Of a stretch of 64,000 bases of DNA, positions 33,040-45,249 are shown piece after piece. Position 1 is the first letter of the stretch. Each line of letters opens with the position of its first letter. The notes under the pieces are model-generated. The model did not search any database. It saw only the letters and a program-made list of their open reading frames with translations, and was not told the DNA's origin. The position numbers and the translations under genes were made by a program. This stretch comes from Lineus longissimus (lineage: Eukaryota > Nemertea > Pilidiophora > Heteronemertea > Lineidae), in NCBI RefSeq assembly GCF_910592395.1, contig NC_088319.1:8990001-9054000 (forward strand). The letters run 5' to 3'.

Positions 33040-36000
33040 TACCATATTGAAAATTGAAGAAGTCGCGCATAATAGGTTTAAAATATCAGTCGTAAGCCTG
33101 GCTTCTCCTGGGTTATCTTCCCACATGAAATCACGGATTACCGAAGCCAGACGAGCTGTTTCAATGTCCACGTGAGGAGTCTTAATGTTGTTTGCTGTTA
33201 TGTGCTGTACCGAGGGTTGGGGAATTTGAAGACAGTCTGCAATGTTACTGATGTTGTTTGATGTTGACGACATCCTTCCACCCAGGGAGAGCCGGCTTGC
33301 AAAGAAAATTAATACATTGTTATGATTTAAAGACCGATTTAAGAAATTTAGGAAACGTCTTTTTAATATTACATCTATGGAGGGACGCATCATGATAGTG
33401 GCTTAGGCTATGTGTCATAGGATGTAAACCTAACACTCTACGAACTGCCTTCCGCCAGGCAGTATAAAAAAATTTCAATCGTCCTGTCATTCAAGTCCCA
33501 AATGACACAACCATACAAAGACAAGCAGTAAGTGTTAAACAATATCTTGCAATTTAGTTTCGAATTTGCAAAAATGAAATTTTGACAGCAAGACATTGAC
33601 TCAGCGATTCAATTTGGACACAGTCCTGGTTACCTCGAAATTCCTTGCATCAGGGTCAATAAGGTGGCCTAAATGGACGGCCGACCCCTTCGCAACCATG
33701 CGTGCACCTTTTAAAGCTCTTGTAGGCGGACCATCAGCAAAGTTAATACAATTAGGCCTGAAGTACAAGAGATGACACTTAGTGGCATTAAAAAGGACTA
33801 GATATTCTTCGGAATAAATGGAAGCGACGTTTAGCTGGGTTCCAAGTGAGAATTTGATTGGACACAATATTATGATATCATCAGCATACCCAAAGGCACC
33901 GGCAACAATTGTCCCAACAAAGCACTCCTGACCAGAGTCTTTGAGGTGCTCTAGTTGAAAACAAAGCGGGAGACAGTAAACCCCCTCGCTTCACTCCGTT
34001 TGCCACTGTGAAGAAATCCGACTTATAGTCGAGGCACCTTATTCGCATTTTCTGTTTGATGTCTAGCAAGGCTGTAACCCTGGCTAATGTTGGACAAACC
34101 TTCCTTTTTATCAGAAGACAGAAGAGACGTGTATCTTCCAATCAATCGAATGCTTGAGAAGCGTCAAGCAGCATCGCATACACCCGAGACCCACCATTGA
34201 GATAATATTTGATTGATTTATTAACAACATAATGTGCAACTGGTGGTGGAAACGCCCTTCTTATGATCAAACTGCATATCGAAGGACTGAAGTCGTTCCT
34301 TAGCTTTAGAAAGAATGACGGTTTCCAAAAGCTTGGAAATAATGCTGTTGAGTTCAATGGTCATGTAATTTGAGGAATCGTTTAGAGATAACTTGGCATT
34401 TTTAGGAATAGGAATACTTGTACTAATTGTAATAATGTCGGGTGGAACTTGTCCGTGCCGTAGCATAGCAGTGAACAGAACGGATAGCAAAGTATGGAGC
34501 CTGTGGCGCCATGCTTTGTACGACTGGTTGATAGCCCGAGCAAACCGTCATTCTAGTTAAAATTTAGTAACCTACACAGGAAGCAATCGCGTCCACTGTT
34601 GTAAAATGTTGCTGATTACATGTCATTGAACTATTAGCACATGAGCATTTGGATGAAACAAGGCAGTCTATGTCATGAAGAGTAGTAATCATTAACTGTC
34701 CATCAAAGGAAACTGAGTCATACAAAGTTGTATATTTCTGGCAAAAAGGTCACCAATAGCAGCTTTACTGGTAATTCCGTCGACCATGTTTGGAAGTTTC
34801 TGAGATGATTCATTAATTTTTCGGACCTCTGACCAGAAATCGGCTTTGTTTTTGTTTAGAAGAGAATCGGCTATTTTGTTAGCTTTGCGCTTTTCTGAAT
34901 TATTTTTTGCTTGCTTGACTGCTAAATGATATTGCGCCTGCGTCCGACGCCTGATTTCGGCAACGAGCCCTTTCCGCGGAGTTCGGTTGGTTTTCCATGG
35001 GTTGTGCCAGAAAATAGCTTTACGTTTGTACTCTGCCATATCCTCATCTACCCAGGAATACAACAGTCTTTGGTGTGGGCTGAAGATTTCGGTAGATGGC
35101 GCTGACCTGCCTGAATGCAAGCAAGTACGATATTGTCATAGCTCATTGATGGAATGATCATGGTTCGTGTGCAGCGCAGGTTTGTGCACGCCCCTGAATT
35201 GCAGTAAGCAGATTGTGGAGACTGTTCTTGCATTGTAACAAGTCATTTTAGTTAGCTCTATACCAATTACTTTTGGTTTCCTCAGGTTGCCGTAATTCTG
35301 CCGGTCTCGCACCATCAATCTCGTCTTGCCGATCTGTGTCTGTGTGTGACCGACACTGGATAGTGATCAGATAGATCATTTCCATCATTTCCATCATACA
35401 GCGACACATAGCGATCAGTATGAGACAGAACGTTCTCACTGACAATAAATTGATCCAAAACGGACCTCTGACCATCAATTTGCTTTCAAATGTGAATGGC
35501 ACATCAGCAACAGGGAGCGATAGGCTGTTAACTAGATTTTCTGTCTCAAGGAAGGCTCTAAGGCATCCTGTGTTTTGGAAATTTATCCGAGTGTCGGTGT
35601 TAAGGTCACTACCACCCAGGATGATTTGATCGACTCCGAACAAAAGTGCAGTACTCGCTACCTCATCTTAATTTGCCCTATGTTACGGAAGGTTTGCCGG
35701 GATAAAGTCGCATGGCGTGTAAACATTAACCACAAGTATACTAAAAACAGTAGTGAACTGAAATCTAACGGCACATATGCGTGTGCTTTCAGTCACAGGT
35801 GTGGCTTCTCATAATAAGGACTTTCTCCAAAGGATTGAACAACCACCATGCGGTCGACCTATTAACAAGGTCGAGTCATCAATGCTAGAGACACCATGCG
35901 AGTTATTGCCAGGAATGCTCTCCTGGAGGCGGCTAAGATTGTCATTTAGGAGTCACGTTTCTTGAATGAGACAGATATCATGTACTTTATGTAGGTCAGC

Positions 36001-36060
36001 AATATAGTCTAGTCTATCCCAATCCTTGCGAGTTGTATGTAAAGACGGATAACACCATTT
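33040..36060 (-). pseudogene. Decayed non-LTR retrotransposon (endonuclease and reverse transcriptase)
   Basis: Read on the minus strand from 36060: an AP endonuclease with ICLIQET (about 35970), GGSDLNTDTRINF (about 35610) and a DLSDHYPV-type end in shifted frame near 35370. A linker follows with EDMAEYKRKAIFWHNPWK, then RRRTQAQYHLAVKQ (about 34915-35045) and FWSEVRKINESS. The reverse transcriptase shows MLLDASQAFD (about 34150), NGVKRGGLLSPALF (about 33980), YADDIIIL (about 33870) and LVLFNATKCHLLYF (about 33780). The C-terminus ends near 33040. Several frameshifts and an early stop make it inactive. The clade was not assigned with certainty. Confidence 0.85.
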
Positions 36061-36315
36061 AGAGGCCACAAACTGAGTACCTGCGAAAAGGGTCTTAACT
36101 TAAACAATGTTGAAGGTGAACTCGATTCCATACTTTGAAAATAAGTATACCCAACATTCTCACAACGTAATTTGCATGAAATCTATCGTTTTATGGCGTT
36201 TTTTGGAAAATTTTGACAAAGAAATCGTTTTGGACAACTCCTCCATAACTTCAGCATCACCACCACACGACCATTAGTACAACTGATAAGGAGTTCCAAA
36301 GAACGGCACACGTTA

Positions 36316-36918
36316 CAGGGTGGTCCAGAAAAAACGCAACCAGATACTTTCACAACCGCGGGGGGGGGGGGGGGTTAAGACCTTTTAGCGGATGGGGAAT
36401 CCCTCTAGGAGAGGAGTAAATTGAACTAAGTAAGGTGGATTAAATGTTAGGTAATAAAACTGACATGAGATAATCTCATACCTCAAGTGTGAGATTCCGT
36501 AAATATGATTGGCTGATACACGTCACGTGACCGTGTGTCTCCCTCGCAAAGCCTCGAAAGACATTGCATCCCGGCGGGGCGACATTCGTCATGTTACCCT
36601 CCGTGGCGGGCAGTATTTATATAATGGCGACATTTGAAACTGAGTAAAGGTCGTGTTAGCATGGCCAGGCCTCAGCACACCACCGAGATGTTTGTAACCT
36701 ACAACAGAAGTGCCTTTCGTTTTTCTGCATTAAACCTGGCCAAAGGGACTCCAACCTTGCTTCAAAAAAACGTCTCTACAACAAAAACTACTGAACAGAA
36801 TCGGTCGATCTTGATATCAATTGAATATCCTTCAGGAAAGATTCCCCATCCACTGGTATCAATGGTTTTGACCCACTGGTAGTGGAAGTAACCGGTTACG
36901 TTTTTCTGGACCACTCTG
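36316..36918. mobile_element. Mariner-type MITE, 603 bp
   Basis: The left end CAGGGTGGTCCAGAAAAAAC and the reverse complement of the right end CAGAGTGGTCCAGAAAAACG are inverted repeats continuing into GCAACC/GTAACC, flanked by TA on both sides. A run of 15 G lies at 36360-36374. An internal open frame (36634-36882) is not recognisable as a transposase. Confidence 0.75.
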
Positions 36919-37009
36919 TATAATGCGAACAGGGTAATCATGTCTCCCTCTGCGGCGCGACTTGTGTGAGCGATGCAACTGTTTACGGCTCGTTGGGAGG
37001 CCATGCCCT

Positions 37010-37200
37010 TACGAAAAAGAACTCAGATTCAGCATTCACAATGGTGAAATCAGAGTTTACCTTGCTCGCTATGGTGAATGTAGATTTTACCATGCTCATT
37101 ATGGTGAAATATTTCACCGTCCCAATTCACCACGTTGAAGTGCTGTCAGTTTAATACCACGGTGAATTGCGGATTTACCATGGTGAAAATGAGACACATT
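37010..37200. repeat. Interspersed ATGGTGAAAT-like motif cluster
   Basis: At least six degenerate copies of a CATGGTGAAAT/ATTCACC motif on both strands; no gene. Confidence 0.4.
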
Positions 37201-37399
37201 TCTCTCAAGGGAAAAAATGCCTTCGGCACAACAAAAGGAACTAGAGGCACCGCGTTTGCTGGCAAACGCTAGTATATCCGCACTTTGGTGAAATCAGGTT
37301 GCTGGTAGTGTTATGGAATGAAATAGAATAGAATAGTAAAGAAGGAAGCTGATGATTGGAGTGGCTTTTATTGTTGTTTTGGGTAGTCTATTTCTATAG

Positions 37400-38700
37400 C
37401 GAGAATGTCTAGGTGAACTCGTTCAGAATGTAGAGAGGTCACAAGATATTTCCAAGATATACAACGAAAAGGCCGCAAGTCGGCCATCTTGAATGCAAAA
37501 TCAGTTATTATCGAACTTGACCTTGATATTCATCCCATACACGTGCACACCAAATATGAACTGTCTAAGTGAACTCGTTCAGAATATAGAGAGGTCACAA
37601 GGCATTATCAAGTTTTACAACAAAATGGCCGCCAGTCGGCCATCTTCAATGCGAACTCAGCCATTATTGAACTTAACCTTGATATTCACCCCATACACCT
37701 GCACACCAAATATGAACTGTCTAAGTGAACTCGTTCAGAATATAGAGAGGTCACAAGACATTATCAAGTTTTACATAAAATGGCCGCCAGTCGGCAAACT
37801 TGAATGCGAAATCAGCCATTATTAAACTTGACCTTGATATTCACCCCATACACCTGCCCACCAAATATGAACTGTCTAAGTGAACTCGTTCAGAATATAG
37901 AGAGGTCACAAGGCATTATCAAGTTTTACATAAAATGGCCGCCAGTCGGCAAACTTGAATGCGAAATCAGCCATTATCGAAGTTTGCCTTATTATTCACC
38001 CCATACATGAGCACACCAAATATGAAATGTCTAGGTGAACTCGTTCAGAATGTAGAGAGGTCACAAGGCAATTCTAAGTTTTACAACAAAAAGGCCGCTA
38101 GTCGGCCACCTTGAGTGCGAAATCAGCCATTATCAAACTTGGCCTTGATATTCACCAAATACACATGCACACCAAATATGAAATGTCTAGATGAACTCGT
38201 TCAGAATGTAAAGAGGTCACAAGGCATTTCCAAGTTTTGCAACAAAATGGCCACTAGTCGGCCATCTTGAATGCAAAATCAGCCATTATCGAACTTGACC
38301 TTGATATTTACACCATACACGTGTACACTAAATATGAAATGTCTAGGTGAACTCGTTCAGAATGTAGAGAGGTCACAAGGCATTTCCAAGTTTTACAACA
38401 AAATGGCCGACAGTCGGCCATCTTGAGTGCGAAATCAGCCTTTATGAAACTTGGCCTTGATATTCATCTGATACACGTGCACACCAAATATGAAATGTCA
38501 AGGCGAACTCGTTCAGAATGTAGAGGTCACAAGGCATTTGCAAGTTTTACAACAAAATGGCGGACAGTCGGCCATCTTGAGTGCGAAATCAGCCCTTATC
38601 GAACTTGGCCATGATATTCACCCGATACACGTGCACACCAAATATGAAATGTCTAGGCGAACTCGTTCAGAATGTAGAGAGGTCACAAGAGTGTGACATA
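37400..38700. repeat. 156-bp satellite array, about eight copies
   Basis: The anchor GTGAACTCGTTCAGAAT recurs at about 37413, 37569, 37725, 37880, 38035, 38191, 38347, 38503 and 38656, spacing 153-156. Each unit carries AAATGGCCGCCAGTCGGCCA, with a TGGCCG/CGGCCA hairpin. Because 156 is a multiple of 3, spurious long frames appear. Confidence 0.9.
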
Positions 38701-39379
38701 CAGACGGACGGACGGCCCGACGTTCAGCCCGACAATCCTGATAAAAACATTATATCCTAACTTTATCCGAACTTTCTCCGAAAGTGCGGATATAACAACG
38801 ATGGGAGTGGAATCAAATATCGGCTCTTCACCTAAACTAATAAGCCCATGACTTAAGACTATGTGTCGCGGACTCTTGCCTGAACTACTGTATATGAACA
38901 TTTTGATAACTCTATGCCCAAAATGCGACTTGATACCCATTTCGATCACAAATTTGTCAGTCTAGATGGACAAAAAACAACAATCAAATTTCAAAGCAAG
39001 TATTATTTTTTTCAACTGAAAGATTGATTTATAAATTATTTTCACCTATTCAAGTAATTTACAGATTGTGCTCCCTCACAATGAATAAAAGACATGATAC
39101 AAATAACTTGGGACAATTCCCAGTAATATACACGAATAAGTCAAAAGTCACATACTGTTCACGAAAATATAAGGTCCATAAAGTATGTTTTCGTGGGGAA
39201 CAATGTTAGAGGCTAAATACGATCATGGTAATTTTTTTCTCCTGAAGAGAAAGCCTTTGAAAAAGCCATCGACCAGACAAATTCTTGATGGAAATCGGTA
39301 TTTTTTTCATTTCCGTCATGTATTTCTTCCGTTATTGTCCATACATTTTATGAACCCATTCCTCTTCTGCCACAACAAT
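38701..39379. other. No gene seen
   Basis: AT-rich DNA between the satellite and the next MITE; a short GACGGACGGACGG stretch borders the satellite. Confidence 0.4.
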
Positions 39380-39801
39380 AGGGCCGTTTAGACGGCAGGC
39401 GAAAAAAAACACATTCGAACCGGATCCGGATGTGATCCGATCGAACCACATTCAGGTCTAAAAAATTGCGCGCATTTAGATGATCAGCGCAATCCAGTTT
39501 CATCTAGACGCATTTCTGTAGATGTGGAACTCTTCAATATATACCTGTTGCTTGTGGAGGTGTTAAAAATATGTTAGTGCGCATGCGCCCAGGTAAAATG
39601 AATCCGAATTCGGTATCCATTTGGAACGACGCTTTTGATCCGGATGCATCTAGATTAAAACTACCTCGATCGATGTTTTTTTAAAATCCAAATAGGACCA
39701 CATTGATCCGGATCATTTTGCATTTAGACGAGAAAAATTTAGACCACATTCACATTCAATCGGATCGCATGTGGCTTTTTTCCTGTCGTCTAAACGGCCC
39801 T
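39380..39801. mobile_element. MITE with 40-bp inverted ends, about 420 bp
   Basis: The left end AGGGCCGTTTAGACGGCAGG and the right end (reverse complement) AGGGCCGTTTAGACGACAGG continue as imperfect inverted repeats into ACATTCGAACC/ACATGCGATCC. Subterminal CCGGATCCGGATG-type motifs are abundant. No clear target duplication; superfamily open. Confidence 0.65.
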
Positions 39802-40289
39802 GATACCCACATTGATTTTTGTTCGGCAGAGCTTTATTTTTGCACTCTATAAAGGTGTTTCACTGCAATTTATATTCGCAAACATATTTACGTGAACAGT
39901 AAGTAATACATTAGAATGTTATATATTTGGACCTAAATACCAGCCACCCTTTAACAATATCAATAATATACACCTACCTCACTGTATCTATTTCAAAACC
40001 AGCAAGTTTTAAATGATTAAGCATAGAACTGACAAGTCTTTCTTGAATTTGACACCGTATGGTCAAGCACACATGGTCATGAATTTGTACAGTCTAGCTC
40101 ATAATGATATCGGCACCTATTTAATACAATATCTCCTTAAACAGTGCACCGTTTCCAATGTGATTCTAAGCATATTGTCAGAACCTCATTGGCTGTGAAT
40201 GTGTGAGATGTAATCAGCCATTTGAAAAAGCTGGACTAAATTCTTATTTATTCCAAACTTTCGAGAGAGAAACATTTCTTAAATTAATG

Positions 40290-40600
40290 AAATGGCCAGG
40301 GCCATTGTACTCACCTCCCTCCCCGACATGTTATTGTTTTTGGCCACCTGATGAATCGAACCAGACCAAAATTAAGTCAGCAAGGTTACCAAATTCATGT
40401 CAATAGCTGTAGTTGTTATGAAACGTGCCATCATCAGCCAATTTTTACTATTTGACCTCCGAGACCTTGGGGACAAATCAAAATCTTGCGTGATATGTCA
40501 TGTATCATCATTACAAGTTGGGCAATTTTGCGCCACGCATAGGTATAGATCGACCTTAACAGCGATTGGAATGAAATTAAAATTTACAAAATGAATTGCA
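40290..40600 (-). mobile_element. Helitron2-like repeat, partial
   Basis: Starts with AAATGGCCAGGGCCATTG and TACTCACCTCCCT, the same terminus as the right end of the element at 31040-32713 but inverted, then decays into unique sequence. Confidence 0.6.
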
Positions 40601-41302
40601 AATACAAATGGAATCTTTTAAAATAGAATAGTATTCCTGTCTCAAATAGATTTTCGCAAAAAAATTCACGACACCTGTTATTCTGCTAACAACCTAATTA
40701 GACATACTGGATACCAAAACAAGTGCATAATAGCCAAAGCTAATGTTGCTAATATATGCTATATTTTGACGAACGAGCACGTTTGCGAAAATGCCCACAC
40801 TGATTAAGCATGTATTGAGGCATGGACCTTTGAACCAAATATCGAAGTTGAACAAAGTGCAATAGATAGGCAATATCTATAGGACACCTCTTCCACTTAA
40901 CACCTCTCGATCACCGAAAGGAAGTTGATGAAGAACCAGTTGTCCACTTACAGTCAGGAATAGGAAATTAAAGATGTGTGCCTTGCCGCAATGCTGAATA
41001 TTAGATTGCACCGAAGATCAATTGGGCCGCTGCCTCATCCCACCCATCTATCGCACAGTAGTATGAAATGAATTAAGGAACCTGCTTTTGAGTTATGCCC
41101 AATTCTTACTCCGATGCAGGACCATTTGCAGCCAACACTAGACTATTTCTTGTCATCAGTGTGAAAATGGACGCCGATGGTCATGCGTTTGATTATAAAT
41201 TTGACTTCATGGTGTGTAATACCGATTTATGTCCACAATAGTGGCCTTGTAGTGACAAAATCACAAGGCGGCAATGTTGAAAAGAAACGTTTTCCAAATC
41301 AC

Positions 41303-42237
41303 GAAAAGGCAAGTGGCCATTGTGCTCATCAGATCAAACTTTGGTTGAGAAATGTGCAATAGTTAACCAAAATGTAAAATTTACGTCTTTTGACCTCCGT
41401 GAGCATGAAAAGTAGGTCAAATCAAAAACCCACGTTTGTTATGCATCCCAATTGGAAGTAAACTTATAGTCAAAAGTTTATGGACAATGATTTTCCTCAA
41501 TTTTCTCGAAAACCACTGGGTCAAAAATTGCCAGGGTACTACCGATGTGTAGAGAAATTCTTAGGCTATAAGATGAGGCTAAATATAGCGACAGGTGTAA
41601 TGATGTAATGATTCTGCGAGGTCATTTGTATGGACTACCCCTAAACAACTTTTTTATTAATCAATTTTTTTCTGGTATTCTTTCACCAGAAGAAACACGT
41701 TGTTGTAAAATACAGTTTAAAACACTAAATCCTTAGATTGGCGAAAAACATTGATGAAAGCTAGAGTATTCCTGAGGTCACGTGATTGTACAAGAAACTT
41801 TAGACTCGGCTGAGCAACAACAATACTGACTTCAGCTCGAGAGAGAGCTGGAGTCATAAAAACCCAGAGAAAAATGGTTCATAAAAAAGTTTATTTGGGG
41901 GTGTCGATACAAATTACATCACAGCATCATTACATCATAATACCCGTCGGCAAAGTTAACCTCATCTTATAGCCTATGAATTTCTCTACACATCAGTAGT
42001 ACCCAGGCAATTTTTGACCATGTGGTTTTTGGGAAAATTGAGGAAAACTGGTGTCCATAAACTTTTGACCATGAGAGTACATGTGATAAAATTATGAGGT
42101 GATACAGTCATTAACAGTCATTAAGACAAGAATCACATTGGACAGAAATTTGCTTTCAGAGGTCATCTGACCTAGGGGGTCATACATTTAAAGTATCAAG
42201 CCCATAGTCCTCGGAGTTGCTTGTTGTCCTGTACAAA
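41303..42237 (-). mobile_element. Helitron2-like repeat, interrupted by a MITE
   Basis: Begins at a degenerate GGCCATTGTGCTCATC terminus and contains GCATGAAAAGTAGGTCAAAT. It is split by the insertion at 41461-42075 and ends at the 63-bp minisatellite. Its hairpin end is not seen. Confidence 0.6.
41461..42075. mobile_element. MITE with about 115-bp inverted ends
   Basis: The first 115 or so bases (TCAAAAGTTTATGGACA onward) are the reverse complement of the last 115. The flanks AGTA (41457-41460, 42076-42079) form the target duplication, supported by the uninterrupted copy of the host repeat near 59180, which carries a single AGTA at this point. Confidence 0.75.
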
Positions 42238-42750
42238 GCTCCATTTTTGGTCCAATGATGAAGTCATCAGCAAAAGTTCTAACCCTTCCATCTCCTACAC
42301 CCACCATTTGTGGTCCAATGATGAAGACATTAACACACATTCTAACCCATCTATCTCCTACACCCACCATTTGTGGTCCAATGAAGAAGACATTAACAAA
42401 CATTCTAACCCATCTATCTCCTACACCCACCATTTGTGGTCCAATGAAGAAGACATCAACACACATTCTAACCCATCTATCTCCTACACCCACCATTTGT
42501 GGTCCAATGATGAAGACATTAACACACATTCTAACCCATCTATCTCCTACACCCACCATTTGTGGTCCAATGATGAAGACATTAACACACATTCTAACCC
42601 ATCTATCTCCTACACCCACCATTTGTGGTCCAATGATGAAGACATCAACACACATCCTAACCCCTCTATCTCCTACACCCACCATTCCTGGTCCAATGAT
42701 GAAGACATTAACAAAATTCTAACCCATCCATCTCCTACACCCACCACTGG
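42238..42750. repeat. 63-bp minisatellite, about eight copies
   Basis: CCACCATTTGTGGTCCAATG recurs every 63 bases (42301, 42364, 42427, 42490, 42553 and onward). As 63 is a multiple of 3, frames stay open on both strands through the array. No gene features around it. Confidence 0.9.
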
Positions 42751-43079
42751 AAAAACTTAGGAATTGGGTTTCTCTGGTCAGGCAGGCATACGCTATCCCA
42801 CACCACAATAAAATAATTAATTTGTACCCTGCATGTTGAATAAAAATCACTCAGCTCCTGGACTGATCTGGTTGAGGGGATATTCTGAGGGACCTGATAG
42901 GGGCATTGTTTATGGCTGTTGTGTTAGCCAGAGCTATCACTTGAAAATGAAAGAAATGAGCCGTATTTGGTCAAGGACCTTGAGTTACACACCTTTTTAC
43001 AAATCTGTCATGTGCTGGATCTAAGGACACCTAAACACATCAACGCACTCTGCTGACAGTTGAATAAACAGTGTAAAGA

Positions 43080-43800
43080 AAAGGCCAGGGGCCATTGTGC
43101 TCACCGTATAGAATTCATGCTGGTTAAGAAACATGCTATACTATATAGCCAATATAGTATAAAGCCAAATGGAAATTTTATGATATTTAACCTAGTCTGT
43201 GACCTTGAAAAGTAGGTCAAGTCAAAAACCCATATGACATATAATACCGCATGGTGGTTAGATGTACCCATGATATCCGATTGGTGGCACTCAGGCAAGT
43301 AGTTAAGCAATAATCCTATTTCTAAGGTTTGCAGATTTGGCCCCCTGGACTTGCCAAGCTGTTAATAAGACCAAACCGAACTTTTGTCCTTGGATCACCC
43401 GACTATAGGGTACTGTACATGTTTACCAAATGTGAGATCAATGGTCACTACAGTTAAGAAACGTGCCCTAGTTAAGGCCTTACAACCAATTTAAGCCATT
43501 TGACCTCTGCGACCTTGAAAAGTAGATCAAATCAAAAATCCATACGATATGTGATGTATCCTTGCTTAGAGTACCTCCCATAAAAATATTATCGAAAAAC
43601 AAGTCCCTAATAAACAAGATATTGCACTTTTTACCTTTTTAGTTTTAGCCCCCTGGTGGCCAAAGCAAGACTCAGATTGAACTGAAATTTAGCTGATGTA
43701 TCAAGCCATAACTATGACCTTTACTTCTGAACTATCATCCAACCACATTTCATGATGAAACTTCCTTAGAAAGTGTACCTAAAGGCAGTAAATTGTTTCA
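43080..43800 (-). mobile_element. Helitron2-like repeat
   Basis: Starts with GGCCAGGGGCCATTGTGCTC and holds about two of the internal ~330-base modules (GACCTTGAAAAGTAGGTCAA, then GCCCCCTGGTGGCCAA). The hairpin end is missing. Confidence 0.65.
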
Positions 43801-45130
43801 GCTTATCACACAGTGAGACTTCAGGGACAAAATTACAACTTAAAAAATATAAGCACATTTAAATCATTGTTTTAACAAGAATTTACAACTTGGATTGACA
43901 GATCGAATACACACTTAAATGATATCTAGGGAACAACAGATAGCGAGGACATCCCCAGCCCACACCAGAGAGTGCAGTTCTAAACCTTTTGCCAATATTA
44001 CCAATGGTCTCATTCAACACAAGGGTTCACCTTTGACAAGCACGACTGTTTATACATGACTGTACCAGCTAGCACGAGTCCAATCCATGTGTCAAGTTCC
44101 GACTTGTGCCATCAGGGTATTGAGTTCTCAGAAGACCCACAGTGAAGTTTATCATATAGTCTCATACAGCACAGAATGACCTCGCTTTCAGTTGTGCACT
44201 GCTCAGAAGATGCAACACACTACTGACATTACTGATGCTCAGCTTCAGACTAACCTGACTTCTCACAACAGCGAGCATAAAACATTTATATGACTAAGAG
44301 TATATATTTGACCTGTCAGCTATTATATTAAAGTGTCCAATTCATTAATACATGTACCTGTACCATACCTCTTTGGCTGGGACACTTGGCAGTAAATACT
44401 CTGACATGCACCAGGAGGACGCCGCCACTCATCAAAGGGAAAGTAAGTAAAAGCCATTGGGCTGCTACTCTATCACTCCCGGTATGGTTCACTTCTGACA
44501 ATCTACGATTCAAGTCACTGTACTTTATACTTGTCAAACGATTATCTGATTTTGTTTGATAACATAAAAATGGGGAATATATTTTGATCCTTGATGATGA
44601 AAATACATGTGGTAATGATATAGTTAAATTCTACAATATATCAGGCATAATTTAGCTAAATTTTAAATGGAATTGATTTTTTCATAATTATGGTCATCAA
44701 CTATTACAATTTGCACTATTTTGTCTTCAAAGAAATACTTCTGATATTCGCACATGGTGTTGGAATGTTAAAAACATTCTTAGACTAACTCCACACAGCA
44801 GGAGGACTACTTAAAAACAAGTAGTAAGATGGAAGCAAATAGCAATGCCACCTTGCAAGTGAGAAACAACATGCAGAAGAACAGGTTCATGCTACCTACT
44901 TATGAAACAGAGACACACTATCATATTAAAAGGGCACCATGCCTGCAGAAGTTGCTACAAAAATTTGGAAATTATCTAATTTGCAGAGATTAGAATGAGA
45001 AAAGCTGGTTATTTGGCAGCGGTACCCTTGACAGAGAAGTCCTATATGTAGATTCGGCAGGATCACATAATACAAATGGACACGAAACCATGAAACTCAT
45101 GATAAAATGGATCAACACCAGCTCTTGCTT
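43801..45130. other. Presumed 3' UTR and downstream flank of the AGTRAP-like gene
   Basis: No other gene was seen. The part next to 45130 must contain the 3' untranslated region of the minus-strand gene, but I found no convincing AATAAA on that strand close to the stop. Confidence 0.4.
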
Positions 45131-45249
45131 TTATGGCTGCTCGTATGGTTTCTCAAAGCTCTGGTGGGGTTCTGCTGTCTCAACACTGTTATTTCCTGAA
45201 GACTGACGATCAATATTCTCGTAGCCTGGACCTCCACTGCTGCTGCCGC
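45131..45249 (-). CDS. AGTRAP: AGTRAP-like gene, last coding exon
   Basis: 119 bases, acceptor CTTTACAG. It encodes GGSSSGGPGYENIDRQ and ends SFEKPYEQP before TAA. A Ser/Gly-rich cytoplasmic tail; GYENIDR corresponds to the AYQTIDS region of mammalian AGTRAP. Confidence 0.88.

Noticed and set aside
37400-42750. CRISPR-like regular repeats
   Set aside because: Units are contiguous satellites without unique spacers, in a eukaryotic genome.
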